From: a bacterium | Lineage (GTDB): Bacteria > Spirochaetota > Leptospiria > Leptospirales > Leptonemataceae | DNA length: 64,000 nucleotides | Direction: 5' to 3' | NCBI GenBank assembly: GCA_024742665.1 | Contig: JANSYA010000003.1 | Coordinates: 372,001 to 436,000, forward strand | Shown: piece after piece, positions 51,466 through 61,600 of the stretch | How the letters are laid out: each line of letters starts with the position of its first letter | Numbering within the stretch: position 1 is the first letter of the stretch | Notes under the pieces: model-generated | What the model was told of the DNA's origin: nothing | What the model saw: only the letters and a program-made list of their open reading frames with translations | Databases searched by the model: none | Position numbers and translations under genes: made by a program

Positions 51466-54400
51466 ATGAACACAGACCTTCAGCCAATCTCGACCACCAC
51501 ACCGAAATCCGCCGGCGGACTGCGTAGAATTCTGCCGGGACTGATCGCAGTGCTGCTGCTCGCCCTGCCCCCCGCCGTTCATTTGAACGCGCAGCCGGTG
51601 CCGGTGCCGGCTCTGGGAACGCCGGGCTACCAGCCCACGGACTTCGATCCGTTTTTTAACACAGCCCAGGGCAGTGCGACCCAGGCAAGCTGGGAGACTC
51701 TGATCGATCAGGCGCGCGTCGTCCTCGGCGCCCAGTGGGAAGCGCAGGTCGATGCGACGATCGGCGCCCACGTCGCCGCGGTCGGCCAGAACGATTATTT
51801 TCATACGCCGCAGGAGTACCGCGATTATCTCACCAAAGAGCTGCACTTACAAAAGCAAACCGCCTTCGCCGCCTGGGAAGCCCAGGCCGACGTGCAAATT
51901 GAAATTCAGCGCGAGACCTTTCTAGCGGCACTGAGCGAAAGAAAGAAACGCGAAGCACTCGAAGAATCAGAGCAAACCACCGAGCAGGCCGATACGACTC
52001 AGGTCGACCTGGGCGATCAACAGGACGCCTGGGAAAATGAATTCGGCGAAGCCGTCGAAAACGGTTTTCAGCAGTTTCAGTCGGCCCTGGGCGACGTCTA
52101 CAGTCAGTATACATCGTTCTTACAAACCCTGGCGGATAAAGAACAGGAGTTCGAACAAAACCGCCTGCAAATTGAAGCGTACGAACAAACCGTGCGCGAC
52201 GGCATTCAAAACACGGTCTACGCTCTCGACAGCTATCTACAGAGCAACGGCCTCTTCCGCGAAGAGAACTGCACGACGACCGGCGCCGCCGGGACGCAAA
52301 GCACGAGCTGCACGACCGACATGGCCACGTACAATACGGCCGGCACGCGTCTGCAAACCCTGATCACGAATTTACAGGACGGTCTCGATAACGACACACC
52401 GCTTTCGACTCTCGCCACCTTGATGAACGACTATCTCGACCAGGAGCACACCGACGCGATTACCCGGCGCGACTACTGGGGCGGCCTGATTCGCAATGCG
52501 TACACTTATTCCAAAGCGGAGTACGTGACTCACGGCAATCCTTATCCTATCCCTGACGTAGCGAGCGTCTTCGAGGCGCGCAACAGCGGATACGCAACCT
52601 TCACGGGCCTGACGGCGATGATCGCGGCGAAAGGCGATCCGCGCGTCGTCGAAGGCATCAACTGGGCCGACTTGCGCGGCTATTCCCACAATTATATCGC
52701 CGGGCCTGATCAGGTCGGCCACAGTAATTTCCAGAACGAATGGTACAGCACCCACGGCGACAACGCCTTTCGTTTTAACTGGGAGCGCCGCCATACGTAC
52801 TGGTACAATTGCGGCGGTTTTCCGTGCCAGGGCAGCTATACCAGTCACCACACCGCGAACGAATCGCATCTCGAAATCCAGGCCAGCTACAACTGGTACG
52901 ATCCAAACGCCGATCACAACAACCAGGTCTGGGGCGGCTACGTAAACGATATGGCGCCGGTGCTCGCCAACTGGCGCGATAATATCGTGCCCGCGATTCA
53001 GAACTGGGAGGCCCAGGTCGCGACTTATACCGCCAACCACCAGGCCTATCTTGCAGACGCCCAGACCAAACGCGACGCGGCGACCACGCAATTTAATACC
53101 AGCATGGATACTCTGACCGAAAGCCGCAACAAGTGGCTTTCGCAGATGCAAGAAGAGTTTCGCAAAGGCCGCAACGAGTGGGTCTCGATGGGACGCACCG
53201 CTCGTTCGGCGAACGCGACGCCGGCCGTCGTGGCGACGGCGGTGAGCGAAGCCGCGAGCTTCGAAAATCAAATCGCGCTCTTACAAAAACAGGCCGAAGC
53301 CAGCGCCGCCAGCGCGCCCGTCCCGGACGCCACCGCCCTGGACGGTCTGCAGAGCGCCTTTCAGAAAGCGAGCAAAGGTATTATCAATTTATCTCTGGCT
53401 GCTACGCTAAACGACCAGGTCGTCGAGCAGCGCACGGCGATTACGGAAAGCATCGCCGCGCAAATCGGCGCGAACGGGCTGGACGGTATCTCCGAAGAGA
53501 AGCTGCGCGAAATGGCGCAAAAGCAGGCCGACCAGACCGGACGGCCCGTAGAAGAGATCATCGAAGCGATGCGCAAAGACGCGAACGATCGCCAGTACGA
53601 TGTGCGCATCGACGAGAACGGTCGCATTATCGCGACGCGTCAGATCAAAAGCGGCAATGTCGGCGGCTCCACCGGCGACGGCACCGGCTACAACGACTAC
53701 ACCGCCGAGATGATGGAACAGGAGCTGGTCATCGCGCCGCCTCCCGCCATTCAATTGGTCAAAACCGGCGGCGCCTTCGACGACTGGGATTTGAATTCGT
53801 ACGTCAACGACCACTACGAAAATCAACAGGCGCAAACCGAGATTCTCGAAAACTACAATAAGTACGTCGCCGGCGAACAGGAAATAGCCGACGAACTGCG
53901 CGAAGTCCAGGATATCATCTACAACGCCAACGTCGAAGCCAGCATGACCGCGGCGCAAAACCGCAAGGCCGCCAAAGAACAGTTCAGCAGCCTGCTGAAC
54001 TCCGTCGCCAGCGCCATGATGGGCGGCGCGTCCTTCAGCGACGCCTTTGGTGCGGCGAGCAACGAGCAGCTTTCGAACGAGATCGCGCGCATTACGGGCA
54101 TTCCCTCGAATTTCTTTAACGGCGTCTTAAACGGCGAAAGCTGGCAGAGCGCCCTGACCGACGCGACCGAATTCCTGATGACCGACTACGTGACGAAAGC
54201 CGTGGTCGAAGCGACCGGATTGCCGGCCGGATTCATTTCGGGCATCGCGGGACCCGGCGGTCTCGACATGAGCGGCGAAGGCATGAAGGCTTCGTTTCAG
54301 AATTACAGCGAGCAGTTGTTTGCCGAAACACTCGAAAAGCAAACCGGCATTCCCGGTCTGGGCGCGCTGGCGCTTTCTAAACACAAAGAACACCAGGCGG

Positions 54401-57400
54401 AACGCGAGCGCGTCGACTCCGAGCGCAAAGCGCTGGTCGGTTTTGCGACGGGCCATCCCGCGGGTTGGGCCTACGCCGCCACCCACGTCATGAAACACAC
54501 GCCGGTCGGGCGCGAAGTGACGAATCAGGCTCTGGGTATCTTAAACGGCAGTACCATGAGCAACGCTACGGGTACGCCCTCGGCGCTCTGGAGTCCGCTC
54601 GGCGGAATTCTGCCCGCAAACGTCGACGAATTGGATGAACTAGCCGGAGACGTCTTTAATATCGTAGAGGGCAATATGGACGGCCGCGAGCTCGGCGAAA
54701 AGTTCCAGGACCGCTTCGACGGCTGGGTCGATAGCAATATCGCATCAGTCGAAGATCTGGGCCAGCTACAGCTCGCAGACCTACCAGGACGCATCGGCCA
54801 GGGCATCACCGGTTACCTTTCGGCCGGCATGGGCATGATCATGAAACCGCTCACGGCCCTGACGAATCCGCCGGATGAGTTCAGCCCCGAAGAGCTGGTC
54901 GTGCGCGAAAGCCTGGCGATGCAGGTGTCGGAAGCCACCGGCCAGAACCATGCGTACTTGATGGCCGTCGCTCGCGGCGAAAGCTATGAAGACGCGGCCT
55001 ACGCACAGGCGTACGACGACGCGGCGACTTCGATCTATGGCGACAATATCCCGCCGCAGTTTCGCGACCAGGTCGTGGGCACGGTGCGCGATTATACCGA
55101 ACATACTTTAGAACGTTTAGAATTTCAGCGGCAACGGGAACGCGCCAGGAACGATCCGCTGAATATCTGGCGGAACGCCGAGTACGGCAGCCGCGACCAA
55201 CAGCTCGCGTTGCAGGCCGCGGAAATCGGCGCGGGCGTCGCGGCGAGTGTGGCGACGGCCGGCTGGGCCGCGCCGGCCTTCATCGGCTATATGGCCGCGA
55301 AGGGCGCCTACACCGGTTCCGGCGACGGCGGCGGCGGCATCGGCGCGCTGGCCGGTGCGGCATCGGCCGTGGTCAGTCAGGTCACGCCGGTCAATCTTGA
55401 CTTAAAGTACAGCGAAGAAGACGGCTTCAGCGGTTCGGTCGGTTTCGGCGTTCCGATCGGCGAACAGGAGCTCGTCAACGTCGGCGGCGGCATCACCTTC
55501 TCCCAGAACGAAGGCATCACCGGCGCGAATATAAATCTTGGAGTCAAAGCCGGCAAAGAGAGCAAACTAAAGGGCGCGTCCGCCGGTCTGGACTTAAATT
55601 TCGCCGCCGACGGGACCTTCACCGGCGGATCGGCCAGCGCGAGCTTTACGCGCACGAACAAGAAAGGCACGAAAGGCGGCAAAGTAGCCCTCGGCATCGA
55701 CTTCGATCATTCGCTTTCGTATACGTCGGCGAGTATCGACGTATCGGCCACGCTTACGAATAAGGACATCGACGGCGGCTACTTCGATAACTGGCAGAGC
55801 GACTATACGGCGGGCCTCGGCCTGACCATGAATCGCGACGGCAGCTACGCGACCCGCGTGAAACAAAGCGTAAGTTTATACAATGATCGGCGCCGCAGCT
55901 TTGGCGGTTCGGTCGACTCGACACTGACCCAGAACTATTCGAATATGGGTGACTTCGAGACCAGCACGATCTCGATGAAGCACGGCGTGTCGATTACCAG
56001 CGAAGACGAGGCGCAGCAGGGTCGCTTAAAGTACCTCAAAGAGAAGCTGGAAGAGATGGGCGAATTCGAGATCGGTTCGCCGGAGTGGGACGCCCTGTAC
56101 GAACAGTACGATGAGATCGCCGACGAACACTGGAACAACGACGTCGAGCGCGCGAAAGAAAAGCACGAGGCGGAGATCAAAGCCGGACTGATGGCCGCAG
56201 GGATGAGCGAAGCGGAAGCGATCGGTTATATGCAGCACGCAGACCGGCATACTGACGGCTGGAACAAAATGCTGAAGGCGATGGGGCTCAAAAGCGATAC
56301 CTCCGACGGCACCGGCCCGCTGGATAAAGCGTGGGCCTGGATGAAAGACGAGACGATGCAATTGCTGGGATTCCGCAGTCGCAAAGACGGTTACGTCGAT
56401 CCGGAGACGGGCATCTATCACGAGAAGACCTGCTTCGTGGCGGGCACCCCCGTGCGCGTCCATCCGGACACGCGTGGCGCTTATGAATCAAATGGTAGCT
56501 GGTATAAGGATATCGAAGAAGTAGAAGCGGGCGACATCGTGATGAGCTGGAACGAAGACAGCGGTGAAGTTGGGTACAATCCCGTGGCGCAAACATTCGT
56601 ACGCGATACCGATTTAATCTACGAGGTCACCTACGCCGACGGCACGCAGGTTGAGACCACCTGGAATCACCCCTTCTATATCGACGGGCGCGGGTGGACG
56701 CAGGTGAAGGATCTGCGAGTGGACGATGTATCGGTTGCGGCAACGCAGACCGCCGACGGACGCATGCTGGCGACGACGATCTCTCAGGCGCGGACGGCGA
56801 GTGCAGGAATTTCCAGCGCCGCAAGCCCGCATCGGATTGCGCGTATCGTGAAGAGCGCTCGCGACGAAGTGGTGTACAACTTCGAGGTCGGGCAGGATCA
56901 TACGTACTTTGTGACCGATGCGGATGTGTTGGTGCATAACCAGGGAGGACCTTATCCGAGTGTTGGAATTGGGCCCTATTTGAACTGCTACATGGCCAGC
57001 GGTAATGCGGAGCATTGCCGGAAATTGGCTGAGATGGACCAACGGGCAGCGGTTCTTTCCGGTGCGGCGACCGCCGTGATAGCGGGTGCAACAGCCTGCG
57101 CCGCCGGCGGCTGCCAGGCTCTGGCGGCTGGATCGGGCGGTCTGATTCCTTACACATTCAGCTGGCTCCAGGTCAATGCGCCCTGGTTGGCTTCAGCTAC
57201 TGGAGTTTCTGCATCGCTGTCACGCACAAGCGTTCGGGATAAGCTGGCCAGGTATTTGCTGAATCCGTCCCATCCCGTTGGCGGGCCAAAAGCCAGATGG
57301 TTTGAAAGTGCGCTCGGTTTTACATCTAAAAATGGTTCAGCGTTGGCCCGACAAATCGTTTTCGACCCCAAGAGCGCTGTTAAAACGGCCGTAACCGAGC

Positions 57401-57531
57401 ACGGCACCAAGTATAACCAGGTTATATCGATTCTAGGAGCAAACGGGCGCAAAATCGATGTCACATTTGCATGGATAAAAAATAATGACGGCGTTGTCCG
57501 ACTCGTAACATCTATTCCGGCGAAAAAATGA
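51466..57531 (+). CDS. Giant secreted protein with C-terminal Hint domain and DUF6883-like toxin tip
   Basis: 2021 residues. Signal peptide in residues about 20-45 (LPGLIAVLLLALPPAVHLNA). The body resembles the very long Leptospira surface-protein family (TIGR04388, 'Lepto_longest', from memory): helical, Gln/Ala/Glu-rich to about residue 1300, then Gly/Ser-rich strands (about 1305-1480). Residues 1656-1825 are a pretoxin-type Hint domain: N-terminal nucleophile in TCFVAGTPV, TTWNHPFYI, and the end FEVGQDHTYFVTD...VLVHN with terminal Asn. The tip (about 1922-2021: LLNPSHPVGGPKARWFE, then HGTKYNQVISILGANG) matches DUF6883. The stop overlaps a DUF4926-like gene. Read as a polymorphic toxin whose tip may be released by Hint cleavage. 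Confidence 0.85.
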   Translation: MNTDLQPISTTTPKSAGGLRRILPGLIAVLLLALPPAVHLNAQPVPVPALGTPGYQPTDFDPFFNTAQGSATQASWETLIDQARVVLGAQWEAQVDATIGAHVAAVGQNDYFHTPQEYRDYLTKELHLQKQTAFAAWEAQADVQIEIQRETFLAALSERKKREALEESEQTTEQADTTQVDLGDQQDAWENEFGEAVENGFQQFQSALGDVYSQYTSFLQTLADKEQEFEQNRLQIEAYEQTVRDGIQNTVYALDSYLQSNGLFREENCTTTGAAGTQSTSCTTDMATYNTAGTRLQTLITNLQDGLDNDTPLSTLATLMNDYLDQEHTDAITRRDYWGGLIRNAYTYSKAEYVTHGNPYPIPDVASVFEARNSGYATFTGLTAMIAAKGDPRVVEGINWADLRGYSHNYIAGPDQVGHSNFQNEWYSTHGDNAFRFNWERRHTYWYNCGGFPCQGSYTSHHTANESHLEIQASYNWYDPNADHNNQVWGGYVNDMAPVLANWRDNIVPAIQNWEAQVATYTANHQAYLADAQTKRDAATTQFNTSMDTLTESRNKWLSQMQEEFRKGRNEWVSMGRTARSANATPAVVATAVSEAASFENQIALLQKQAEASAASAPVPDATALDGLQSAFQKASKGIINLSLAATLNDQVVEQRTAITESIAAQIGANGLDGISEEKLREMAQKQADQTGRPVEEIIEAMRKDANDRQYDVRIDENGRIIATRQIKSGNVGGSTGDGTGYNDYTAEMMEQELVIAPPPAIQLVKTGGAFDDWDLNSYVNDHYENQQAQTEILENYNKYVAGEQEIADELREVQDIIYNANVEASMTAAQNRKAAKEQFSSLLNSVASAMMGGASFSDAFGAASNEQLSNEIARITGIPSNFFNGVLNGESWQSALTDATEFLMTDYVTKAVVEATGLPAGFISGIAGPGGLDMSGEGMKASFQNYSEQLFAETLEKQTGIPGLGALALSKHKEHQAERERVDSERKALVGFATGHPAGWAYAATHVMKHTPVGREVTNQALGILNGSTMSNATGTPSALWSPLGGILPANVDELDELAGDVFNIVEGNMDGRELGEKFQDRFDGWVDSNIASVEDLGQLQLADLPGRIGQGITGYLSAGMGMIMKPLTALTNPPDEFSPEELVVRESLAMQVSEATGQNHAYLMAVARGESYEDAAYAQAYDDAATSIYGDNIPPQFRDQVVGTVRDYTEHTLERLEFQRQRERARNDPLNIWRNAEYGSRDQQLALQAAEIGAGVAASVATAGWAAPAFIGYMAAKGAYTGSGDGGGGIGALAGAASAVVSQVTPVNLDLKYSEEDGFSGSVGFGVPIGEQELVNVGGGITFSQNEGITGANINLGVKAGKESKLKGASAGLDLNFAADGTFTGGSASASFTRTNKKGTKGGKVALGIDFDHSLSYTSASIDVSATLTNKDIDGGYFDNWQSDYTAGLGLTMNRDGSYATRVKQSVSLYNDRRRSFGGSVDSTLTQNYSNMGDFETSTISMKHGVSITSEDEAQQGRLKYLKEKLEEMGEFEIGSPEWDALYEQYDEIADEHWNNDVERAKEKHEAEIKAGLMAAGMSEAEAIGYMQHADRHTDGWNKMLKAMGLKSDTSDGTGPLDKAWAWMKDETMQLLGFRSRKDGYVDPETGIYHEKTCFVAGTPVRVHPDTRGAYESNGSWYKDIEEVEAGDIVMSWNEDSGEVGYNPVAQTFVRDTDLIYEVTYADGTQVETTWNHPFYIDGRGWTQVKDLRVDDVSVAATQTADGRMLATTISQARTASAGISSAASPHRIARIVKSARDEVVYNFEVGQDHTYFVTDADVLVHNQGGPYPSVGIGPYLNCYMASGNAEHCRKLAEMDQRAAVLSGAATAVIAGATACAAGGCQALAAGSGGLIPYTFSWLQVNAPWLASATGVSASLSRTSVRDKLARYLLNPSHPVGGPKARWFESALGFTSKNGSALARQIVFDPKSAVKTAVTEHGTKYNQVISILGANGRKIDVTFAWIKNNDGVVRLVTSIPAKK

Positions 57532-57725
57532 ATTTAAAAGAATATGACACCGTAAGACTAACTCGAGAAATTCCAGAGCACTCGCTTCCTCGTGGGGCTG
57601 TAGGTGCAATAGTTATGGTTTACAATAGTAAACCACCACAATACGAGATCGATTTTTGTAACGATGAGGGGATGACAATTGCGCTTTTGACACTCGACGA
57701 GAGCGATCTCGAATTTATACAATAA
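57528..57725 (+). CDS. DUF4926-like putative immunity protein
   Basis: 65 residues. The pattern YDTVRLTREIPEHSLPRGAV, YEIDFCNDEGMTIALLTLD matches the small DUF4926 family, members of which sit directly after toxin tips of the DUF6883 and related types. Its ATG overlaps the giant gene's stop by four bases, so it is made with the toxin. Base composition is clearly poorer in G and C than the surroundings, as is the toxin tip, consistent with acquisition as a pair. Inferred role: binding and neutralising the tip in the producing cell. Confidence 0.75.
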   Translation: MNLKEYDTVRLTREIPEHSLPRGAVGAIVMVYNSKPPQYEIDFCNDEGMTIALLTLDESDLEFIQ

Positions 57726-57750
57726 CTGGAATCTACAATATTTGCCTACT

Positions 57751-58605
57751 ATGTCTAGAGTCCCCGCCCTCCTCCTCGCCCTGACCATCGCCTGCGCCCC
57801 CACGCCTTCCCAGGAAGACGCGGCGCAGGCGAAGCGTGATAACGCAAACGGCCTCGAACACTTTCAGCGCGGACGCTTCGAACCCGCCCTGAAAAAATTC
57901 GACGCCGCGATCGACGCCGATCCGACGGTCGCCGAGTATTCGAACAACGCCGGTATCGCACGATTGCGGCTGGGCGATCCGAACAAGGCCTACTACGATT
58001 TTCGCCGCGCGGAAAGACTGCAGCCGAAGACCGCGTTGTATACCCACAACAAAGGCCTCGCGTTACGCCAGGCGGGACGCCCCGACGAAGCCCGCGATGC
58101 CTTCGAACAGGCGATCGCGATCGACGAGTCCTTCTTCGATTCGTACGATGCCCTCGCGAATCTATACTTCGACGCGAAGCGCTACGACGCCGCGCGCGAG
58201 ACCTGGGAACGCGCCGCGAATATCGCGGAAACGCCGCCTGTGCTCACGAACCTCGCCCGGGTCAATCTAACCCAGCGCCGGGATTTTGGCGCGGTCCAGG
58301 CCTATATCAAAGACGCGCTGAGAATCGATCCGGGATACGCGCCCGCATATTATGTGCGGGGCATGTTGAATGAACTCGAAGCGAACTGGCCCGCCGCGGA
58401 AAAAGATTTTCGCGCGGCACGTAAGATCGACCCGGAATTTCTGGAAGCGTATTTCAAACACGCCATCGCCCTGGTGCAGCTTGAGCAGAGCGAACAGGCC
58501 ATCGCCACTCTCGAAGCATTTATCCAGCGCGCCCCGCCGAAAGAATACATGCAGCAGATCGTCGCGGCCCGCGTGCAGATCAACAAGCTGAAAGCGGCTC
58601 AGTAA
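57751..58605 (+). CDS. TPR-repeat lipoprotein
   Basis: 284 residues from ATG 57751 (TTG 57742 is in frame). Signal peptide with lipobox-like LALTIAC, Cys near 15. Seven or so tetratricopeptide repeats follow, for example NANGLEHFQRGRFEPALKKF, TALYTHNKGLALRQAGRPDE and YDALANLYFDAKRYDAARET. TPR lipoproteins scaffold protein assemblies at the membrane. Lies 25 bp after the DUF4926 gene and 83 bp before the receptor cyclase gene on the same strand. Confidence 0.88.
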   Translation: MSRVPALLLALTIACAPTPSQEDAAQAKRDNANGLEHFQRGRFEPALKKFDAAIDADPTVAEYSNNAGIARLRLGDPNKAYYDFRRAERLQPKTALYTHNKGLALRQAGRPDEARDAFEQAIAIDESFFDSYDALANLYFDAKRYDAARETWERAANIAETPPVLTNLARVNLTQRRDFGAVQAYIKDALRIDPGYAPAYYVRGMLNELEANWPAAEKDFRAARKIDPEFLEAYFKHAIALVQLEQSEQAIATLEAFIQRAPPKEYMQQIVAARVQINKLKAAQ

Positions 58606-58688
58606 ACGGCTCTGCGCAGGTTGGCATCCGCCAGCCGTAGCCAAAAATCTCTCGCACAAAACGCGCGAAACTATTTTACTGCCCGCCC

Positions 58689-61600
58689 ATGCGCATCGGT
58701 TTCGCGATTCTCATTTCCGTATTTCTGACAACCCTGATCGCCTGCAAGAATAGCGAGCGGGAAATTGAAGCGACCGTCGCAACGAACGCCGGCATGGAGG
58801 TCTCACCGCCCCGGGCGCGGGCCGGCGCTCTTGATCTCAGCAACTTCGACTTCGATCGCACGCCCGTTGTAAACCTCGACGGCGACTGGGAGTTCTACTG
58901 GTCGGCGCTCCTGGCTCCGAATGACTTCCAGACGCTCGCACGGTCCGCGGCGGGCGATGCGGATCGGGATCGCGCGACTGCAAATCCCGCCTATCGCGCG
59001 GTGCCCCTGGTCTGGGATCCAGTACCGGAAGATTCTACCAACGTGCAGCCCGACGGCGTCGCGACCTATCGCCTGAATATCCAGCTGCCGCCCGGCAAAC
59101 GCTTCGCGCTCAAGCTGCTGGATCAAAGCTCAGCCTTTCGCATATTCGCGAATGGCGAAGAGGTCTATGCGAGCGGCATAGTCGGCGCGACGGAAGATGC
59201 ATATACGCCGCTGCTGAAACCCGGCATAGCTCCGCTTGATCTGGAGCCGAATCAAACGGAACTCGAACTGATCTTACAGGTCGCGAATTTCGATCATCAG
59301 AGCGGCGGCACCTGGGAGCCGATCCGTCTGGGACTCCGCGAAGCGGTGATCGCCGAACGCGAACGTGCGCTGGCCTTCGCACTCTTTTTGTTCGGCAGCC
59401 TGTCGATCGTGGGCCTGTATCACCTGGGACTCTTCGCGCTGCGCTCGAAAGATCGCACGGCGCTCTATTTCGGCCTGGTGTGCTTGTTATTGGGAGCGCG
59501 GGTGCTGGTGACCGGCGAACGCTTCCTGATTCATCTATTTCCGGAAGCCGGCTATGACTTCTATTTGCGCCTGGAATATCTCGCGTACTTCGCATCAGTT
59601 CCCACTTTTGTTCAGTTCTGGCGATCGTTGTTTCCAAAAGAGATGCCGCGTCTGTTCGTGCAGGCCTCGGTCGCGGTCGCCGTGCTGTGTTCACTGCTGA
59701 CCATCGGACCGACGCGATATTTTTCCGAGCTGGCCCTGCCCTATAATATCTGGGCCGTGCTGCTTTCGGTCGGCGGTCTGGTGAGCGTGATTTTCTCGAT
59801 CGCTCGCGGTCGTTCCGGGGCGCGGATCTTTTTGCTGGGATTCGTCGTCCTGTTTGCGACATTGATCAACGACGTATTGTACAATTCGCAGATCATCTAT
59901 ACATTTCAACTCACGCCCTTCGGCGTTTTCGTATTTATCTTTTCGCAGGCTTATCTGTTATCGATGCGCTTTTCGAGCGCCTTTCACGAAGTGGAGGTGC
60001 TTTCGGACCGATTGGAATCGCGAGTTGAGGAGCGGACCCTGGAACTGCGCCAGGAGCAGGAGTTAACCGAAAAGGCCCGCGCGGCGATGGAATCCCTGAA
60101 TAGTTTTTCGCGATTGGTCAACGCGACCGTGGAACTTGACGAGGTGATCGACTACGGCGTCGCGTACTTGAGAGCCCGCCACGACATCGAATCGATCTGG
60201 CTGCAATTCGTGGATCGCGAAAAAAACGAATTGTATACGTACAATACTTTCGGCGAAGACCGGCCGGACGTCCAGCGCTTCTATCAGGAGCTCCGCATTC
60301 CCCTGGTGCCGGAAAGCGGCACGGTCTATCGCACATACATTCGCAAGCGTCCGTTTTATCTTTCGCGAGTCGGGAACGCCTTCCCCTCGGATTACGATCG
60401 TCGCATTGTAAACCAGGGCGGCGGCCTGCAGTCGCTGCTTCAGATCCCATTGGAAGTCCAGGATGAAGTCATCGCCATGTTGCATCTGACCTCTTTCGAG
60501 CGACCGCTGCATTTCTCGCGCAGCGATATTCAATCGATCGCGCACTTCGGCGCGCAGATGGCCACCGCGATTCACAACTCGACGCTTGTCGCGCGGGCCG
60601 CCACCGAACAACAGGCCGCCGAAGCGGCGCGCCAGGAACTCTCGAATTTGCATGAGTTTTCGCTCAGCATCAACGCCACCGCGGAATTAGAAAGCGTGCT
60701 AAAGGATATTCTCGCTTATGCTACGGGCGAATTTCAAATCGAAGGTCTGCTTTTGATGCTGATGGATTCAGAAAAAGAGAGCCTGAACTATTACTGGACC
60801 AACGAGATGGGTTTTCATACCGATGAGATCCGCGAGCACGTTCATAATATGACGATCCCCATGGCGCCGGAAGGCGGCTGGGCCTACCAGGTCGCGCGCC
60901 GCAAACGTTATTCCTATATGCCGAAGATTCAAATCGGCCGGGTCAGGGAAGAAGATCCCGTGCAAAAGATGGCGAAGATCGCGGGGATTCGTTCGGCCTT
61001 GATCTATCCGCTGATCGCGGAAGGCGAAGTGATTGGACTGTTCTTCTTTTCGAATTATCATAATCCGATGCTGCTTTCCCGCGCGAATATAGAGGCGATC
61101 GGTCGCATGTGCAACCAGGTCGCGGGCGCGGTGCGAACCAGCGCGTTGATGTCGGCCGTGCACGCCGAACGCGAAAAATCGGATCGCCTGCTGCGGAATA
61201 TTTTACCGGACACGATCGCGGCCGAGTTAAAAGACAAAGGCTACGTAAAGCCCAGCCTGTATGAGTCCGTTACGATTTTATTCACGGACTTCAAGGGCTT
61301 CACTCGCTTCGCAGCCGACATGGCGCCCCGGGAGCTGGTGGAAGAATTGGATCGCATCTTTTTACAATTCGATCGCATCGTCGAACGGCACGGCATCGAA
61401 AAACTAAAAACGATCGGCGACGCCTATATGTGCGTGGGGGGACTTCCGGAACGCAACGAAAGCCACGCCCTTGATGTTTGCCTGGCCGCCCTTGAGATCT
61501 TGAATTTCATGAACGAAACCCGCCGGATTAAAAAAGAATTCGCGGGCGAAGAATTCTGGGAACTGCGCATCGGCATTCATTCCGGGCCCGTGGTCGCCGG

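Noticed and set aside
52372-53271. Long open frame on the minus strand within the giant gene, about 300 codons
   Set aside because: Antisense shadow: the plus-strand frame carries the repeated, family-like sequence and signal peptide, while the minus frame has no recognisable motifs. GC-rich DNA with skewed third positions opens antisense frames throughout this window.
56431-56940. Possible intein inside the giant protein
   Set aside because: The Hint-type domain ends in VHN followed by a toxin-like tip and lacks a continuing conserved host domain or homing endonuclease, so pretoxin-type Hint is the better reading.
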